This document shows, piece by piece, positions 26,136 to 34,084 of a stretch of DNA of 64,000 nt (positions within the stretch are counted from its first letter, which is position 1; each line of letters begins with the position of its first letter). The position numbers and the translations under genes are program-made. The DNA is from Roseibium suaedae (GTDB lineage Bacteria > Pseudomonadota > Alphaproteobacteria > Rhizobiales > Stappiaceae). The stretch lies in assembly GCF_900142725.1 (NCBI RefSeq), contig NZ_FRBW01000001.1, positions 434,001 to 498,000 on the forward strand. Direction: 5' to 3'. The notes beneath the pieces are model-generated. The model saw only the letters and a program-made list of their open reading frames with translations. It ran no database searches and was not told the DNA's origin.

Positions 26136-26654
26136 ATGACAAAACGTGACATCATCATCATCCCCGATCCGCTGCTCCGTCAGGTCTGTGATCCGATCGT
26201 TTCCGTGGACGACAGCATTCGCGCCCTCGCCGATGACATGCTGGAAACCATGTATGAAGCGCCGGGTATTGGCTTGGCCGCCAGCCAGATCGGCGTCCTC
26301 AAGCGCATCTTCGTTCTGGATGTGGCCAAGGAAGACGCTCCCAAGGAGCCGATGGTGTTCATCAACCCCGAGATCACCTGGGAAAGCGAAGAGCTTTCGG
26401 TGTATCAGGAAGGGTGCCTCTCCATTCCCGAATATTATGAGGATGTGGAGCGTCCGGCTCAGGTGCGCGTCAGCTATCTGGACCGCAACGGCAAGAAGGG
26501 CGAGATCGAGGCAGACGGCCTGCTGGCCACCTGCATCCAGCATGAGCTCGATCACCTCAATGGCGTTCTCTTCATCGACTATCTGTCAAAGCTGAAGCGG
26601 GACAGGGTCATGAAGAAGTTCCTGAAGCAAGCCAAGCTGACCGGCAAGGGCTGA
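26136..26654 (+). CDS. def: Peptide deformylase
   Basis: A 172-residue metalloenzyme removing the formyl group from nascent proteins. All three signature motifs are intact: GIGLAASQ (44-51), EGCLS (92-96, Cys94 a metal ligand) and HELDH (136-140, two His ligands and catalytic Glu137). The ATG at 26136 matches the family N-terminus; an ATG two codons earlier is possible. It forms a plus-strand series with marC, fmt, a GNAT and truA. Confidence 0.97.
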   Translation: MTKRDIIIIPDPLLRQVCDPIVSVDDSIRALADDMLETMYEAPGIGLAASQIGVLKRIFVLDVAKEDAPKEPMVFINPEITWESEELSVYQEGCLSIPEYYEDVERPAQVRVSYLDRNGKKGEIEADGLLATCIQHELDHLNGVLFIDYLSKLKRDRVMKKFLKQAKLTGKG

Positions 26655-26696
26655 CCCAGTCAACAGCCCGGGTGGCAGCGCAAAAGGAGACAGGAA

Positions 26697-27329
26697 ATGG
26701 ATGTTGCCTTCTTCCTGAAACTCTTCGCCGCGCTCTTCGCGATCATGAACCCGATTGCGAACCTGCCCGTCTTCCTGTCACTGACCGATGACCGGGACAC
26801 CGCCGGACAGCGCGCCATCGCGCTGACGGTGATTGCTAGCCTTGCGGTCGGCACCGTTCTTGTGGCGCTTGCGGGCGAAGCGATCCTGAATCTCTTTGGC
26901 CTTTCCGTTGATAGTTTCCGCCTTGCGGGCGGCCTGCTCATTCTGCTCATCGCCCTGAAGATGGTCTCTGGTGAGCAGAGCAAATCGCATAGCGGAACCG
27001 ATCAGGAAAAAGAGCACCACGAGACGCTCGACAATCCGGGCATCTATCCGCTCACTGTTCCGCTGTTGCTCGGACCAGGCACCATCTCGACCCTGATCAT
27101 CTTCCGCCAACAGACCCATGGCGCAGAGCAGATGATCGCTTATGCCGCAGCGATTGCCGCTTCCGTCGTGCTTCTGGGCACGACGTTTCTGGCAGCCCCT
27201 TGGCTCGGGCAGAAGCTCGGACAGACGGCCACAAGCATCATGAGCCGCCTCATGGGCATGATCCTCGCCGCAATTGCGATGGAAATGATGACCTCGAGCC
27301 TCAAAGCCCTGTTGCCCGGCCTCGCCTGA
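26697..27329 (+). CDS. MarC family integral membrane protein
   Basis: A 210-residue protein with six membrane segments. Family features are the N-terminal [17 protein letters not shown] and the central [10 protein letters not shown] loop. The biochemical function of MarC proteins is unsettled, and an antibiotic-resistance role was not supported in later E. coli work. The AGGAGA ribosome site precedes the ATG. It sits 42 bp behind def and 46 bp before fmt, splitting the usually adjacent def-fmt pair. Confidence 0.9.
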   Translation: MDVAFFLKLFAALFAIMNPIANLPVFLSLTDDRDTAGQRAIALTVIASLAVGTVLVALAGEAILNLFGLSVDSFRLAGGLLILLIALKMVSGEQSKSHSGTDQEKEHHETLDNPGIYPLTVPLLLGPGTISTLIIFRQQTHGAEQMIAYAAAIAASVVLLGTTFLAAPWLGQKLGQTATSIMSRLMGMILAAIAMEMMTSSLKALLPGLA

Positions 27330-27375
27330 TTGCGCAATAAGGGCAATTATTGTCCTCAAAATACCTGGAAGCATC

Positions 27376-28317
27376 ATGTCCTTGCGTATCGTCTTCATGG
27401 GAACCCCGGACTTCTCCGTGCCCACCCTGATGGAAATCGTCGGCCAGGGGCATGATGTGGTTGCCTGTTATTCGCAGCCGCCCCGTCCAGCTGGCCGCGG
27501 CATGGAGTTGAAGAAGTCTCCGGTACATGAGGCGGCGGAATCCTTTGGCATTCCGGTTTTCACACCCGTCTCCCTGAAGGATCCGGAAGAGCAGCAGAAA
27601 TTTGCGGACCTGGATGCGGATGTGGCCGTGGTGGTGGCCTATGGCCTTCTGCTGCCCAAGGCCGTTCTGGACGCGCCGCGCGAAGGCTGCCTCAATCTTC
27701 ATGCCTCGCTCCTGCCGCGCTGGCGCGGAGCTGCCCCGATCAACCGGGCGATCATGGCCGGGGACCGGGAGACCGCGGTTCAGGTGATGCGCATGGAAGA
27801 GGGGCTGGACACAGGTGCTGTCTGCATGTCCGAAACCCTGCCAATCAGCGAGACCATGACGGCAGGAGATCTGCATGACCGCCTGTCGGCGCTGGGCGGT
27901 GATTTGATGGTGCGCGCATTGGCGGCCCTGTCGCGCGGCGCCCTGAACGAGACCCCCCAGGCGGAAGAGGGCGTGACCTACGCTCGCAAGCTCTCCAAGG
28001 ACGAGACCCGGATTGACTGGTCGCAAGAGGGCAAAGAGGTGCATGATCACATTCGTGGTCTTTCGCCGTTCCCGGGCGCATGGTGCGAGATGAACCTGTC
28101 CGGCAAGCCGGAGCGCGTGAAGATCCTGCGCAGCCAGCTGGCCGAGGGCGCTGGTGCGCCCGGAACCGTTCTGTCGGTTGAAGGTGTGGGACCGGTGATC
28201 GCCTGCGGCCATGGAGCTGTTCGGCTTGTTCAGGTGCAGCGCGCGGGCAAGAAGCCCATGTCCGGTGAAGAGTTTCAGCGCGGCGCCAAACTGTCCGCAG
28301 GGCAGGATCTGAGCTGA
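27376..28317 (+). CDS. fmt: Methionyl-tRNA formyltransferase
   Basis: A 313-residue enzyme transferring a formyl group from 10-formyl-THF to initiator Met-tRNA. N-terminal Rossmann domain with MGTPDFSVP, catalytic motif [16 protein letters not shown] (107-122, Asn107 and His109), then a C-terminal tRNA-binding OB-like domain (about 205-305). GGAAG precedes the ATG. Confidence 0.97.
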   Translation: MSLRIVFMGTPDFSVPTLMEIVGQGHDVVACYSQPPRPAGRGMELKKSPVHEAAESFGIPVFTPVSLKDPEEQQKFADLDADVAVVVAYGLLLPKAVLDAPREGCLNLHASLLPRWRGAAPINRAIMAGDRETAVQVMRMEEGLDTGAVCMSETLPISETMTAGDLHDRLSALGGDLMVRALAALSRGALNETPQAEEGVTYARKLSKDETRIDWSQEGKEVHDHIRGLSPFPGAWCEMNLSGKPERVKILRSQLAEGAGAPGTVLSVEGVGPVIACGHGAVRLVQVQRAGKKPMSGEEFQRGAKLSAGQDLS

Positions 28318-28334
28318 AAGCGGGGAGGCGGCCA

Positions 28335-28874
28335 ATGAGTGATGCGCAAGAGAAGATACCTGTCCAGATCCGTCCTGTCGTCGCTGCCGATGAGACCGGC
28401 GTCAAGGAGCTGGTGACGGCTGCCTTTGATCAGGATACGGAAGCCGGGCTGGTGCATCGCCTGCGTCACTGTGGTGCCTTCGTGCTTGAGCTGGTTGCAA
28501 CGACGACGCATGGGCGCATCCTTGGCCATGTCGGCTTCAGCCGGGTGACGCCTGCCGATGTCGGTCCGGGGCAGTCCCTCGCCATCACCTGCATGGCGCC
28601 CGTTTCCGTCTGGCCGGAGTTCCAGCGCCAGGGTGTCGGGTCTGCCTTGATCGAGGCCGGGATTTCCCGGCTCAGGGACATGGGAGAGGACCTCATTCTC
28701 GTTCTGGGCCCGCCCGCCTATTATCCGCGCTTCGGCTTTGACGCCGGGCTTGCGCGCAAGGTGAAGGCCCCTTATGCGGGCAATGCTTTCATGGCGCTTG
28801 CCTTGAGTGAAGACGGGACCCGCAACCTGCCCGTTGAAGTCGGATTTGCGACGCCCTTCCAGGAATTTGAATAA
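28335..28874 (+). CDS. GNAT family N-acetyltransferase (YhbS-like)
   Basis: A 179-residue acetyltransferase. The acetyl-CoA-binding motif A is PEFQRQGVGSALIEAGI (about residues 95-111), followed by VLGPPAYYPRFGF, typical of the YhbS branch. The substrate is unknown. GGGGAGG provides a strong ribosome site; the gene starts 17 bp after fmt and ends 8 bp before truA, so it is in that operon. Confidence 0.88.
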   Translation: MSDAQEKIPVQIRPVVAADETGVKELVTAAFDQDTEAGLVHRLRHCGAFVLELVATTTHGRILGHVGFSRVTPADVGPGQSLAITCMAPVSVWPEFQRQGVGSALIEAGISRLRDMGEDLILVLGPPAYYPRFGFDAGLARKVKAPYAGNAFMALALSEDGTRNLPVEVGFATPFQEFE

Positions 28875-28882
28875 GAACGCTC

Positions 28883-29722
28883 ATGCCCCGTTACAAACTG
28901 ACCGTGGAATATGATGGCCGGCCCTTCTGTGGCTGGCAGCGCCAGGCGAACGGCCCATCCGTTCAGGCCGTGCTGGAGCGCGCCATCAAGTCTTTCTGCG
29001 GAGAGGATATCGCCGTAGGCGGGGCAGGGCGGACGGACACCGGCGTTCATGCCACCGGTCAGGTGGCCCACGCGGATCTGACCAAGGACTGGCCTGCGGC
29101 GACGGTCATGGCGGCGATGAACTTTCATTGCCAGCCGGATCCGGTGGTCATTATCGACTGCGAGAAGATGCATGAGGGATGGGACTCGCGCTTCTCCGCG
29201 ATCCGCCGGTCCTATCGCTACCGGATATTCAACCGTATCCCGCCGCTCACCCATGAATTGGGCCTCGCCTGGCATGTGAAGGCGGATCTGGATGCGGAGA
29301 TCATGAACGAGGCCGCGCAGGAATTCGTCGGCCATCATGACTTTACGACGTTCCGTCACTCCCGGTGCCAGGCCAAAAGCCCGATGAAGACGCTGGAGCA
29401 TTTCTCCGTGCGCCGGGAAGGGCAGATGATCCTGGCAGAGTGCTCGTCCCGCTCCTTCCTGCACAATCAGGTCCGCTCCATGGTCGGCACCTTGCGTCTA
29501 GTGGGCGAGGGCAAATGGCAGCTGGGGGATATCACCAAGGCCCTGGCAGCCCGTGATCGCACGGCCTGCGGCCCGGTCGCGCCCGCGGACGGGCTTTATC
29601 TCACCCGGGTTGATTATCGCTCAGTGGAAGCCGATCAGGCAGCTGAAGCTGCCTGGCAAAGCGAGAAAGCGCTGCAGGATGAAGGTCAGGCCAGCGCCGC
29701 AGATGACGACGGCGAAGCCTGA
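28883..29722 (+). CDS. truA: tRNA pseudouridine38-40 synthase
   Basis: A 279-residue pseudouridine synthase modifying positions 38-40 of tRNA anticodon stems. The catalytic Asp52 lies in GRTDTGVHA; the SFLHNQVRSMVGTL segment near residue 193 is also diagnostic. The last 30 residues are an acidic/Ala-rich tail beyond the family core. No clear ribosome site is seen, and it is likely coupled to the GNAT gene 8 bp upstream. Confidence 0.96.
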   Translation: MPRYKLTVEYDGRPFCGWQRQANGPSVQAVLERAIKSFCGEDIAVGGAGRTDTGVHATGQVAHADLTKDWPAATVMAAMNFHCQPDPVVIIDCEKMHEGWDSRFSAIRRSYRYRIFNRIPPLTHELGLAWHVKADLDAEIMNEAAQEFVGHHDFTTFRHSRCQAKSPMKTLEHFSVRREGQMILAECSSRSFLHNQVRSMVGTLRLVGEGKWQLGDITKALAARDRTACGPVAPADGLYLTRVDYRSVEADQAAEAAWQSEKALQDEGQASAADDDGEA

Positions 29723-29752
29723 CCTTGCCATTCCTATTGGCCTGAAACCTGA

Positions 29753-30568
29753 TCAGGCAGCGTGCTCCGGCTCGACACACTTCCTGTAGAGATGCCAGGT
29801 CGTATGCCCGAGCACGGGCAGCGTCACGATCAGTCCCAGGAATCCGGGTGCGATCGACAGGATCAGCGTCACGGTGACGATGGCTGCCCAGCCGATCATT
29901 GGCACGGGAGAGGTCACGACAGCCTTCACGCTCGTGATCATGGCCGTGATGAAGTCCCGGTCCTGTTCCAGAAGAAGCGGGAAAGAGATCACCGTCAGGG
30001 AGAAGAGCACGACGGACAGGATCGCGCCGACGACATGGCCAATGGCCAGGAACATCAGGCCTTCGGGCGTACCGAAAATCTCCGAGACGAATTCCCCGAA
30101 AGAAGCGAAGGACTGGAAGCCCATGAAGACTGCCAGGAGCAGGCGGACCTGATACATCCACATGATCTGGACGAAGAGCACCACAAAGGCCATCCAGGAC
30201 AGCTCTCGCCCCTTTTGGTCCCACATGGTGCCAAGGATCGCGCTCCAGCTGAGCGGAGCGCCGATTTCCTGGCGGCGGCTGACTTCATAAAGCCCGACAG
30301 CCGCAAAGGGGCCGATCAGGGCAAAGCCCGCTGCCAGCGGATAGCTGAGATAGGTCATGCCGAGCGCAGAGGCGGTCAGGATGATCAGCAACCCTCCCAC
30401 TGCATAAAAGGCGCCGATCACGAGCCCGTAGACAGGCGCTTTGCGGAAATCCCGGATACCGGCGGCCAGGGCATCCACAACATCATTTGTGGTGATCTGG
30501 CGAACAGTGGGCATGGGCCGGTGAGAGGGTTCGATCCCTTCAGCGGGTGTATGCGTGTTTTCAGTCAT
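29753..30568 (-). CDS. DUF2189 family membrane protein
   Basis: A 271-residue integral membrane protein with about six hydrophobic segments after a polar N-terminus. The segment DALAAGIRDFRKAPVYGLVIGAFYA matches the start of DUF2189 proteins, which are common in alphaproteobacteria and have no defined function. The ATG at 30568 has GAGGA 5 bases upstream. It converges on truA, a typical placement between truA and dapE in related genomes as I recall them. Confidence 0.85.
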   Translation of the reverse strand: MTENTHTPAEGIEPSHRPMPTVRQITTNDVVDALAAGIRDFRKAPVYGLVIGAFYAVGGLLIILTASALGMTYLSYPLAAGFALIGPFAAVGLYEVSRRQEIGAPLSWSAILGTMWDQKGRELSWMAFVVLFVQIMWMYQVRLLLAVFMGFQSFASFGEFVSEIFGTPEGLMFLAIGHVVGAILSVVLFSLTVISFPLLLEQDRDFITAMITSVKAVVTSPVPMIGWAAIVTVTLILSIAPGFLGLIVTLPVLGHTTWHLYRKCVEPEHAA

Positions 30569-30735
30569 CAGTTCCTCCCTCTGCCCCTCCCAGGACCTCT
30601 TCACAATGCAGTGGGCCGTGCGAGTTGCCAATGGGAAGAAAGCAGTAAATTGTGCTGCGGCACCGGCCACACTTGATCCGGGGCAAAGTTCCAACTAACT
30701 CCTAGGCACTAGAAGCATCACAGACCGGATTTCCG

Positions 30736-31167
30736 ATGTCGTTTCAGAACGTACCTGCCAATCTCACTCCCAGCCTCGGGTGGCTGTTCGCAAGCCCGAT
30801 CGGGCGGCTTGGCCGTGAGCCCTATTGGCTCGGAATGATTTTCAGCTGGCTGGTGATTGGCGTCGCGATCAGCATGTGGCTCAACACGCTGGACACGAGT
30901 GTGCCTGTCGAAGAGCTGAACATCGCGGCCTTCGTCCAGTCCAACCCGCTGTTTCCGATCCTTTTCATTGTGCTGCAATGGATCGAGCTGGCGCTTGTCA
31001 TGAAGCGTTGCCAGGACGCCGGCCTGCCGGGTTTTGCCGGCATGATGGTGCTGGTGCCGATCGCCAATGTGCTGTTTGTTGCCGTGATGGGCTTCGTGCC
31101 CAGCCAGCAGCGGCCCAACAGGTACGGCCCGATGCCGAACAGCTATTACCGCAAGCCAGCCGCCTGA
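30736..31167 (+). CDS. DUF805 family membrane protein
   Basis: A 143-residue inner-membrane protein with three to four hydrophobic helices. The motif PIGRLGREPYWLGMI near the N-terminus and the VMKRCQDAGLPGF loop are characteristic of DUF805. The C-terminal tail is short and Pro/Tyr-rich. Function unknown. It is 51 bp before dapE on the same strand. Confidence 0.85.
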   Translation: MSFQNVPANLTPSLGWLFASPIGRLGREPYWLGMIFSWLVIGVAISMWLNTLDTSVPVEELNIAAFVQSNPLFPILFIVLQWIELALVMKRCQDAGLPGFAGMMVLVPIANVLFVAVMGFVPSQQRPNRYGPMPNSYYRKPAA

Positions 31168-31218
31168 GTATCTGACCGCTCACCTGGCCGGCTCTGGCCA
31201 CTCCTTCGAGGTTTCCGA

Positions 31219-32394
31219 ATGTCCGCACAGCTTCCGCACGCCGCCCTGATCGCCCGCGATCTGATCCGTTGCCCGTCTGTCACGCCTGCTGAAGGCGGTG
31301 CGCTGGCCTTTCTGGAGCAGCTTCTGGGGCAGGCGGGGTTCAAGGTTGATCGTGTGATCTTCAAGGATGAGGACACGCCGGACGTGGAAAACCTGTTCGC
31401 CACGATTGGGTCCGGCAAGCCGCATTTCGTTTTTGCCGGGCACACGGATGTGGTGCCCGCAGGCAATGCGGCGGACTGGCGCCATAGCCCGTTTGAAGGG
31501 GAAGTATCCGACGGCATTCTGTATGGCCGCGGCGCGGTCGACATGAAGGGCGGTATTGCCTCCTTTGCTGCGGCAGCCCTGGAATTCGTCGGCGCACGAG
31601 GCGCAGATTTCGGCGGCACGATCTCTTTCCTGATCACGGGCGATGAGGAAGGTCCCGCCGTCAATGGGACGGTGAAGCTGCTCGACTGGGCCGAGAAGCA
31701 GGGCCATGTTTTTGATGCCTGCATCGTTGGCGAGCCGACCAACCCCAATGCTCTGGGGGACGCGATCAAGGTTGGCCGCCGCGGTTCGCTTTCCGGCATT
31801 GTCACGGTCAACGGTGTTCAGGGCCATGCCGCCTATCCGCATCTGGCCAACAACCCGATCCCGGGCCTCATGCGTCTGATGTCGGCTCTGGATGCGGTCG
31901 AGTTTGATCGCGGCAATGAGCGGTTCGAGCCCTCCAATCTGGAAATCGTCACCTTTGACGTTGCCAATCCGGCCTTCAACGTCATCCCGGCCCGGGCACA
32001 GGCCCGGTTCAACATCCGCTTCAACGACGAGTGGACGCTGGACACCCTGAAGGCAAAGATCACCGCGACGCTGGAAGAGGCAGCAGTCGACGGGCTCGAC
32101 TGGACCCTGGAGTTCCGGCGCGACTGCAGCGAGTCGTTCCTGACCAAGGACGACACTCTGATCGGCGCGCTCAGCGATGCGGTAGAGGCCAGCACCGGAC
32201 GCCGTCCGGAACTGTCCACCGGCGGTGGCACGTCCGATGCCCGCTTCATCAAGAATTATTGCCCGGTGGTGGAGTTCGGCCTGGTCGGACAGACCATGCA
32301 CAAGGTCGACGAATGCACCAAGGTGGCGGATCTTGATCACCTGGCGAAGATCTACCGGGTGTTTCTGGATTCCTATTTCGCGGTCAAGGCGTAG
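31219..32394 (+). CDS. dapE: Succinyl-diaminopimelate desuccinylase
   Basis: A 391-residue M20 family dizinc hydrolase of the succinylase branch of lysine/diaminopimelate synthesis. Metal and catalytic residues are visible: GHTDVVP (His75, Asp77), GRGAVDMKGG (bridging Asp108), TGDEEGP (Glu143, Glu144) and FGLVGQTMHKVDE near the C-terminus with the last His ligand. GAGG lies 8 bases before the ATG. The partner enzyme gene dapD is 4 kb downstream on the other strand. Confidence 0.97.
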   Translation: MSAQLPHAALIARDLIRCPSVTPAEGGALAFLEQLLGQAGFKVDRVIFKDEDTPDVENLFATIGSGKPHFVFAGHTDVVPAGNAADWRHSPFEGEVSDGILYGRGAVDMKGGIASFAAAALEFVGARGADFGGTISFLITGDEEGPAVNGTVKLLDWAEKQGHVFDACIVGEPTNPNALGDAIKVGRRGSLSGIVTVNGVQGHAAYPHLANNPIPGLMRLMSALDAVEFDRGNERFEPSNLEIVTFDVANPAFNVIPARAQARFNIRFNDEWTLDTLKAKITATLEEAAVDGLDWTLEFRRDCSESFLTKDDTLIGALSDAVEASTGRRPELSTGGGTSDARFIKNYCPVVEFGLVGQTMHKVDECTKVADLDHLAKIYRVFLDSYFAVKA

Positions 32395-32402
32395 GGGGCG
32401 AC

Positions 32403-32999
32403 ATGCTGCCATCGGGTCAGGAGCTGCGGCTTTCCCTCAGAGGGGCCTGGTTGCTGCTGTTCAACCGGCCTGAGGGCATGGGCTATTTCGACCTGTCCCT
32501 TTCGGGGTTCTGGCGGTCATTTGGCGTGGCGGTGTTTCTGCTGCCCGCCTTCTTCATCACGTCGATCGCCGAATGGCAGCTCATTCTGTCTGAAACGGGT
32601 CTGAGCCCGGAAGACCTGCCGGGCGAAGCCTATTGGCTGGCCCAGTCCCTCAACTTTGCCATCGACTGGGTGACCTTCCCGGTCCTGTTTGCCCTGCTGG
32701 CCGGCTGGCTCGGATATTCCCGCAGCTATGTGCCCTTCATCATCGTGCGGAACTGGGCAAGCCTGATTTCAACCGCGCCTTACGCCCTTGCCGGACTGCT
32801 CTACGTCATCGGTGTGATCCCGGCCGGGATCATGGTGCTCTTCTCACTGGCGCGGTTGATGATCGTTGCCTGGTATCACTTCCGCATCGCCCGGATTGCG
32901 CTTGGCGCGACCGTCAGCGCGTCCGTCGGCATTGTGATCCTGGACTTCGTCCTGTCGCTCTTGATCAGCGAACTTTCGGGCCGTCTTCTGGGCTTCTGA
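32403..32999 (+). CDS. Hypothetical membrane protein
   Basis: A 198-residue protein with four to five hydrophobic helices (about 40-58, 78-100, 115-142, 145-160, 168-190). A GGGGCG ribosome site and the 8-bp gap after dapE indicate co-transcription. The N-terminal half reads SLRGAWLLLFNRPEGMGYFDLS, which I do not assign to a named family. The membrane topology is the only supportable statement. Confidence 0.75.
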   Translation: MLPSGQELRLSLRGAWLLLFNRPEGMGYFDLSLSGFWRSFGVAVFLLPAFFITSIAEWQLILSETGLSPEDLPGEAYWLAQSLNFAIDWVTFPVLFALLAGWLGYSRSYVPFIIVRNWASLISTAPYALAGLLYVIGVIPAGIMVLFSLARLMIVAWYHFRIARIALGATVSASVGIVILDFVLSLLISELSGRLLGF

Positions 33000-33031
33000 C
33001 CCAGCCGGTCAAGAACTTCTGGAAGAGGCAC

Positions 33032-33064
33032 GAAAGGCTGAAAACTCAGCCTTTCAGTATTTTC
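33032..33064. terminator. Hairpin between convergent genes
   Basis: A perfect 10-bp stem GAAAGGCTGA/TCAGCCTTTC with loop AAAC is followed on the plus strand by AGTATTTT. It separates the dapE-linked membrane gene from the converging secreted-protein operon. Confidence 0.7.
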
Positions 33065-33077
33065 GCAATCGCAGCAC

Positions 33078-33545
33078 CTACTTGAAGATATTGCCTTCGG
33101 AGACGCGGCAGGTGTGGGTGGTGTATTTCATGACCGTGTCGCGGCCGACTGCATCAACCTTGTAGCTCGACTTGCATTTGCTGCCATTTACCGTGATGCG
33201 CAGGGTGTTGGTGACGGTTTTGCCCTTCAGCCGGATCTCCAGTGCGTTGCCAGCCGCTGAACTTGTTACGCGCGTATTGCCTTGTTGGAAGGTCGTGCCG
33301 TTGACCAGAAAATCGCCGCCGCTGTTCTTGTCGTACTGAAAGATATGGCGGCCATCCTGGGAGAGATAGAACTTGTATTTCTCATGGCTATAGGTCAGCG
33401 AGTCGGTGCAGTCGTTCTTGCCCTGGCAAAACTTGAGCGTGTAGCTGTAGTCCAGATAGATCGACTTCCCATAAATCGGATTGGCGGCAAGCGCGGGGGT
33501 GCTGAAAGAAAGCAGCATCAGCGCGAGAGGAAAGATAAGGCGCAT
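33078..33545 (-). CDS. Small secreted four-cysteine protein (paralogue A)
   Basis: A 155-residue protein with a Sec signal peptide ending ALA-A (about residue 21). The mature part looks beta-rich and has four Cys: a pair in FCQGKNDC, one in SKCKSS and one in HTCRVSEG. These line up with four Cys in the neighbouring protein encoded at 33568-34038, as do YGKSI at the mature N-terminus and the C-terminal Cys-x-Val-x-x-Gly-Asn-x-Phe pattern. No known family recognised. It begins 22 bp after its paralogue, so the two share an operon with the caspase-like gene. Confidence 0.75.
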   Translation of the reverse strand: MRLIFPLALMLLSFSTPALAANPIYGKSIYLDYSYTLKFCQGKNDCTDSLTYSHEKYKFYLSQDGRHIFQYDKNSGGDFLVNGTTFQQGNTRVTSSAAGNALEIRLKGKTVTNTLRITVNGSKCKSSYKVDAVGRDTVMKYTTHTCRVSEGNIFK

Positions 33546-33567
33546 CTCAATTCCTTTGATTGGAAAT

Positions 33568-34038
33568 CTATTTCTGGAAACGGTTTCCCTTGGTCACGGA
33601 ACAGGTGACTTTGAGATAGCGGGTCGAGGACTTCGCGCCACGGGCGAAGTATTGAAGTCCGGATTTGCACGTCTTGCCGGAAACCCGGATGTCCCGCTTT
33701 AAGGTGATGGGATCGAGAGACCCGTCGACAGTCACCTGATTGCCCCGGGCTGTGACGCGCACCTTTCCGCGCTTGCCATAGTCGACCCATTTGCCGTTCG
33801 GCTGAAGTTCACCCTTGTTCTTGCCGGCGTAGATGAAGATGTTCTTGCCATCTTCCGAGACATACATATGGGTGGCTTCCCGGCTTTCGGTCTTTGGATT
33901 ACAGGGGCGGCCAGAAAAACAATATTGGGTCTCGAAGCTGCCATCGATCTTGATGGACTTTCCGAACACTTCATCCGCCTGTGCGGGCAAGGCGAATGCG
34001 GCAAGAGCCGCTACGAGCAAGGATAATCTTTCCAGCAA
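33568..34038 (-). CDS. Small secreted four-cysteine protein (paralogue B)
   Basis: A 156-residue secreted protein, signal peptide ending AQA-D near residue 21. The mature domain starts with VFGKSIKIDGSF, carries YCFSGRPC, KTCKS and VTCSVTKGNRF, and has a basic, Gly-rich centre. It is a diverged duplicate of the protein at 33078-33545 and conserves all four Cys, suggesting two disulfides and a periplasmic or extracellular location. Located 46 bp after the caspase-like gene on the same strand. Function not known. Confidence 0.75.
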   Translation of the reverse strand: MLERLSLLVAALAAFALPAQADEVFGKSIKIDGSFETQYCFSGRPCNPKTESREATHMYVSEDGKNIFIYAGKNKGELQPNGKWVDYGKRGKVRVTARGNQVTVDGSLDPITLKRDIRVSGKTCKSGLQYFARGAKSSTRYLKVTCSVTKGNRFQK

Positions 34039-34084
34039 GGCATTTGTCCTGTCATCGGGTGAAACGACTGGTGTGAAAAATAGG

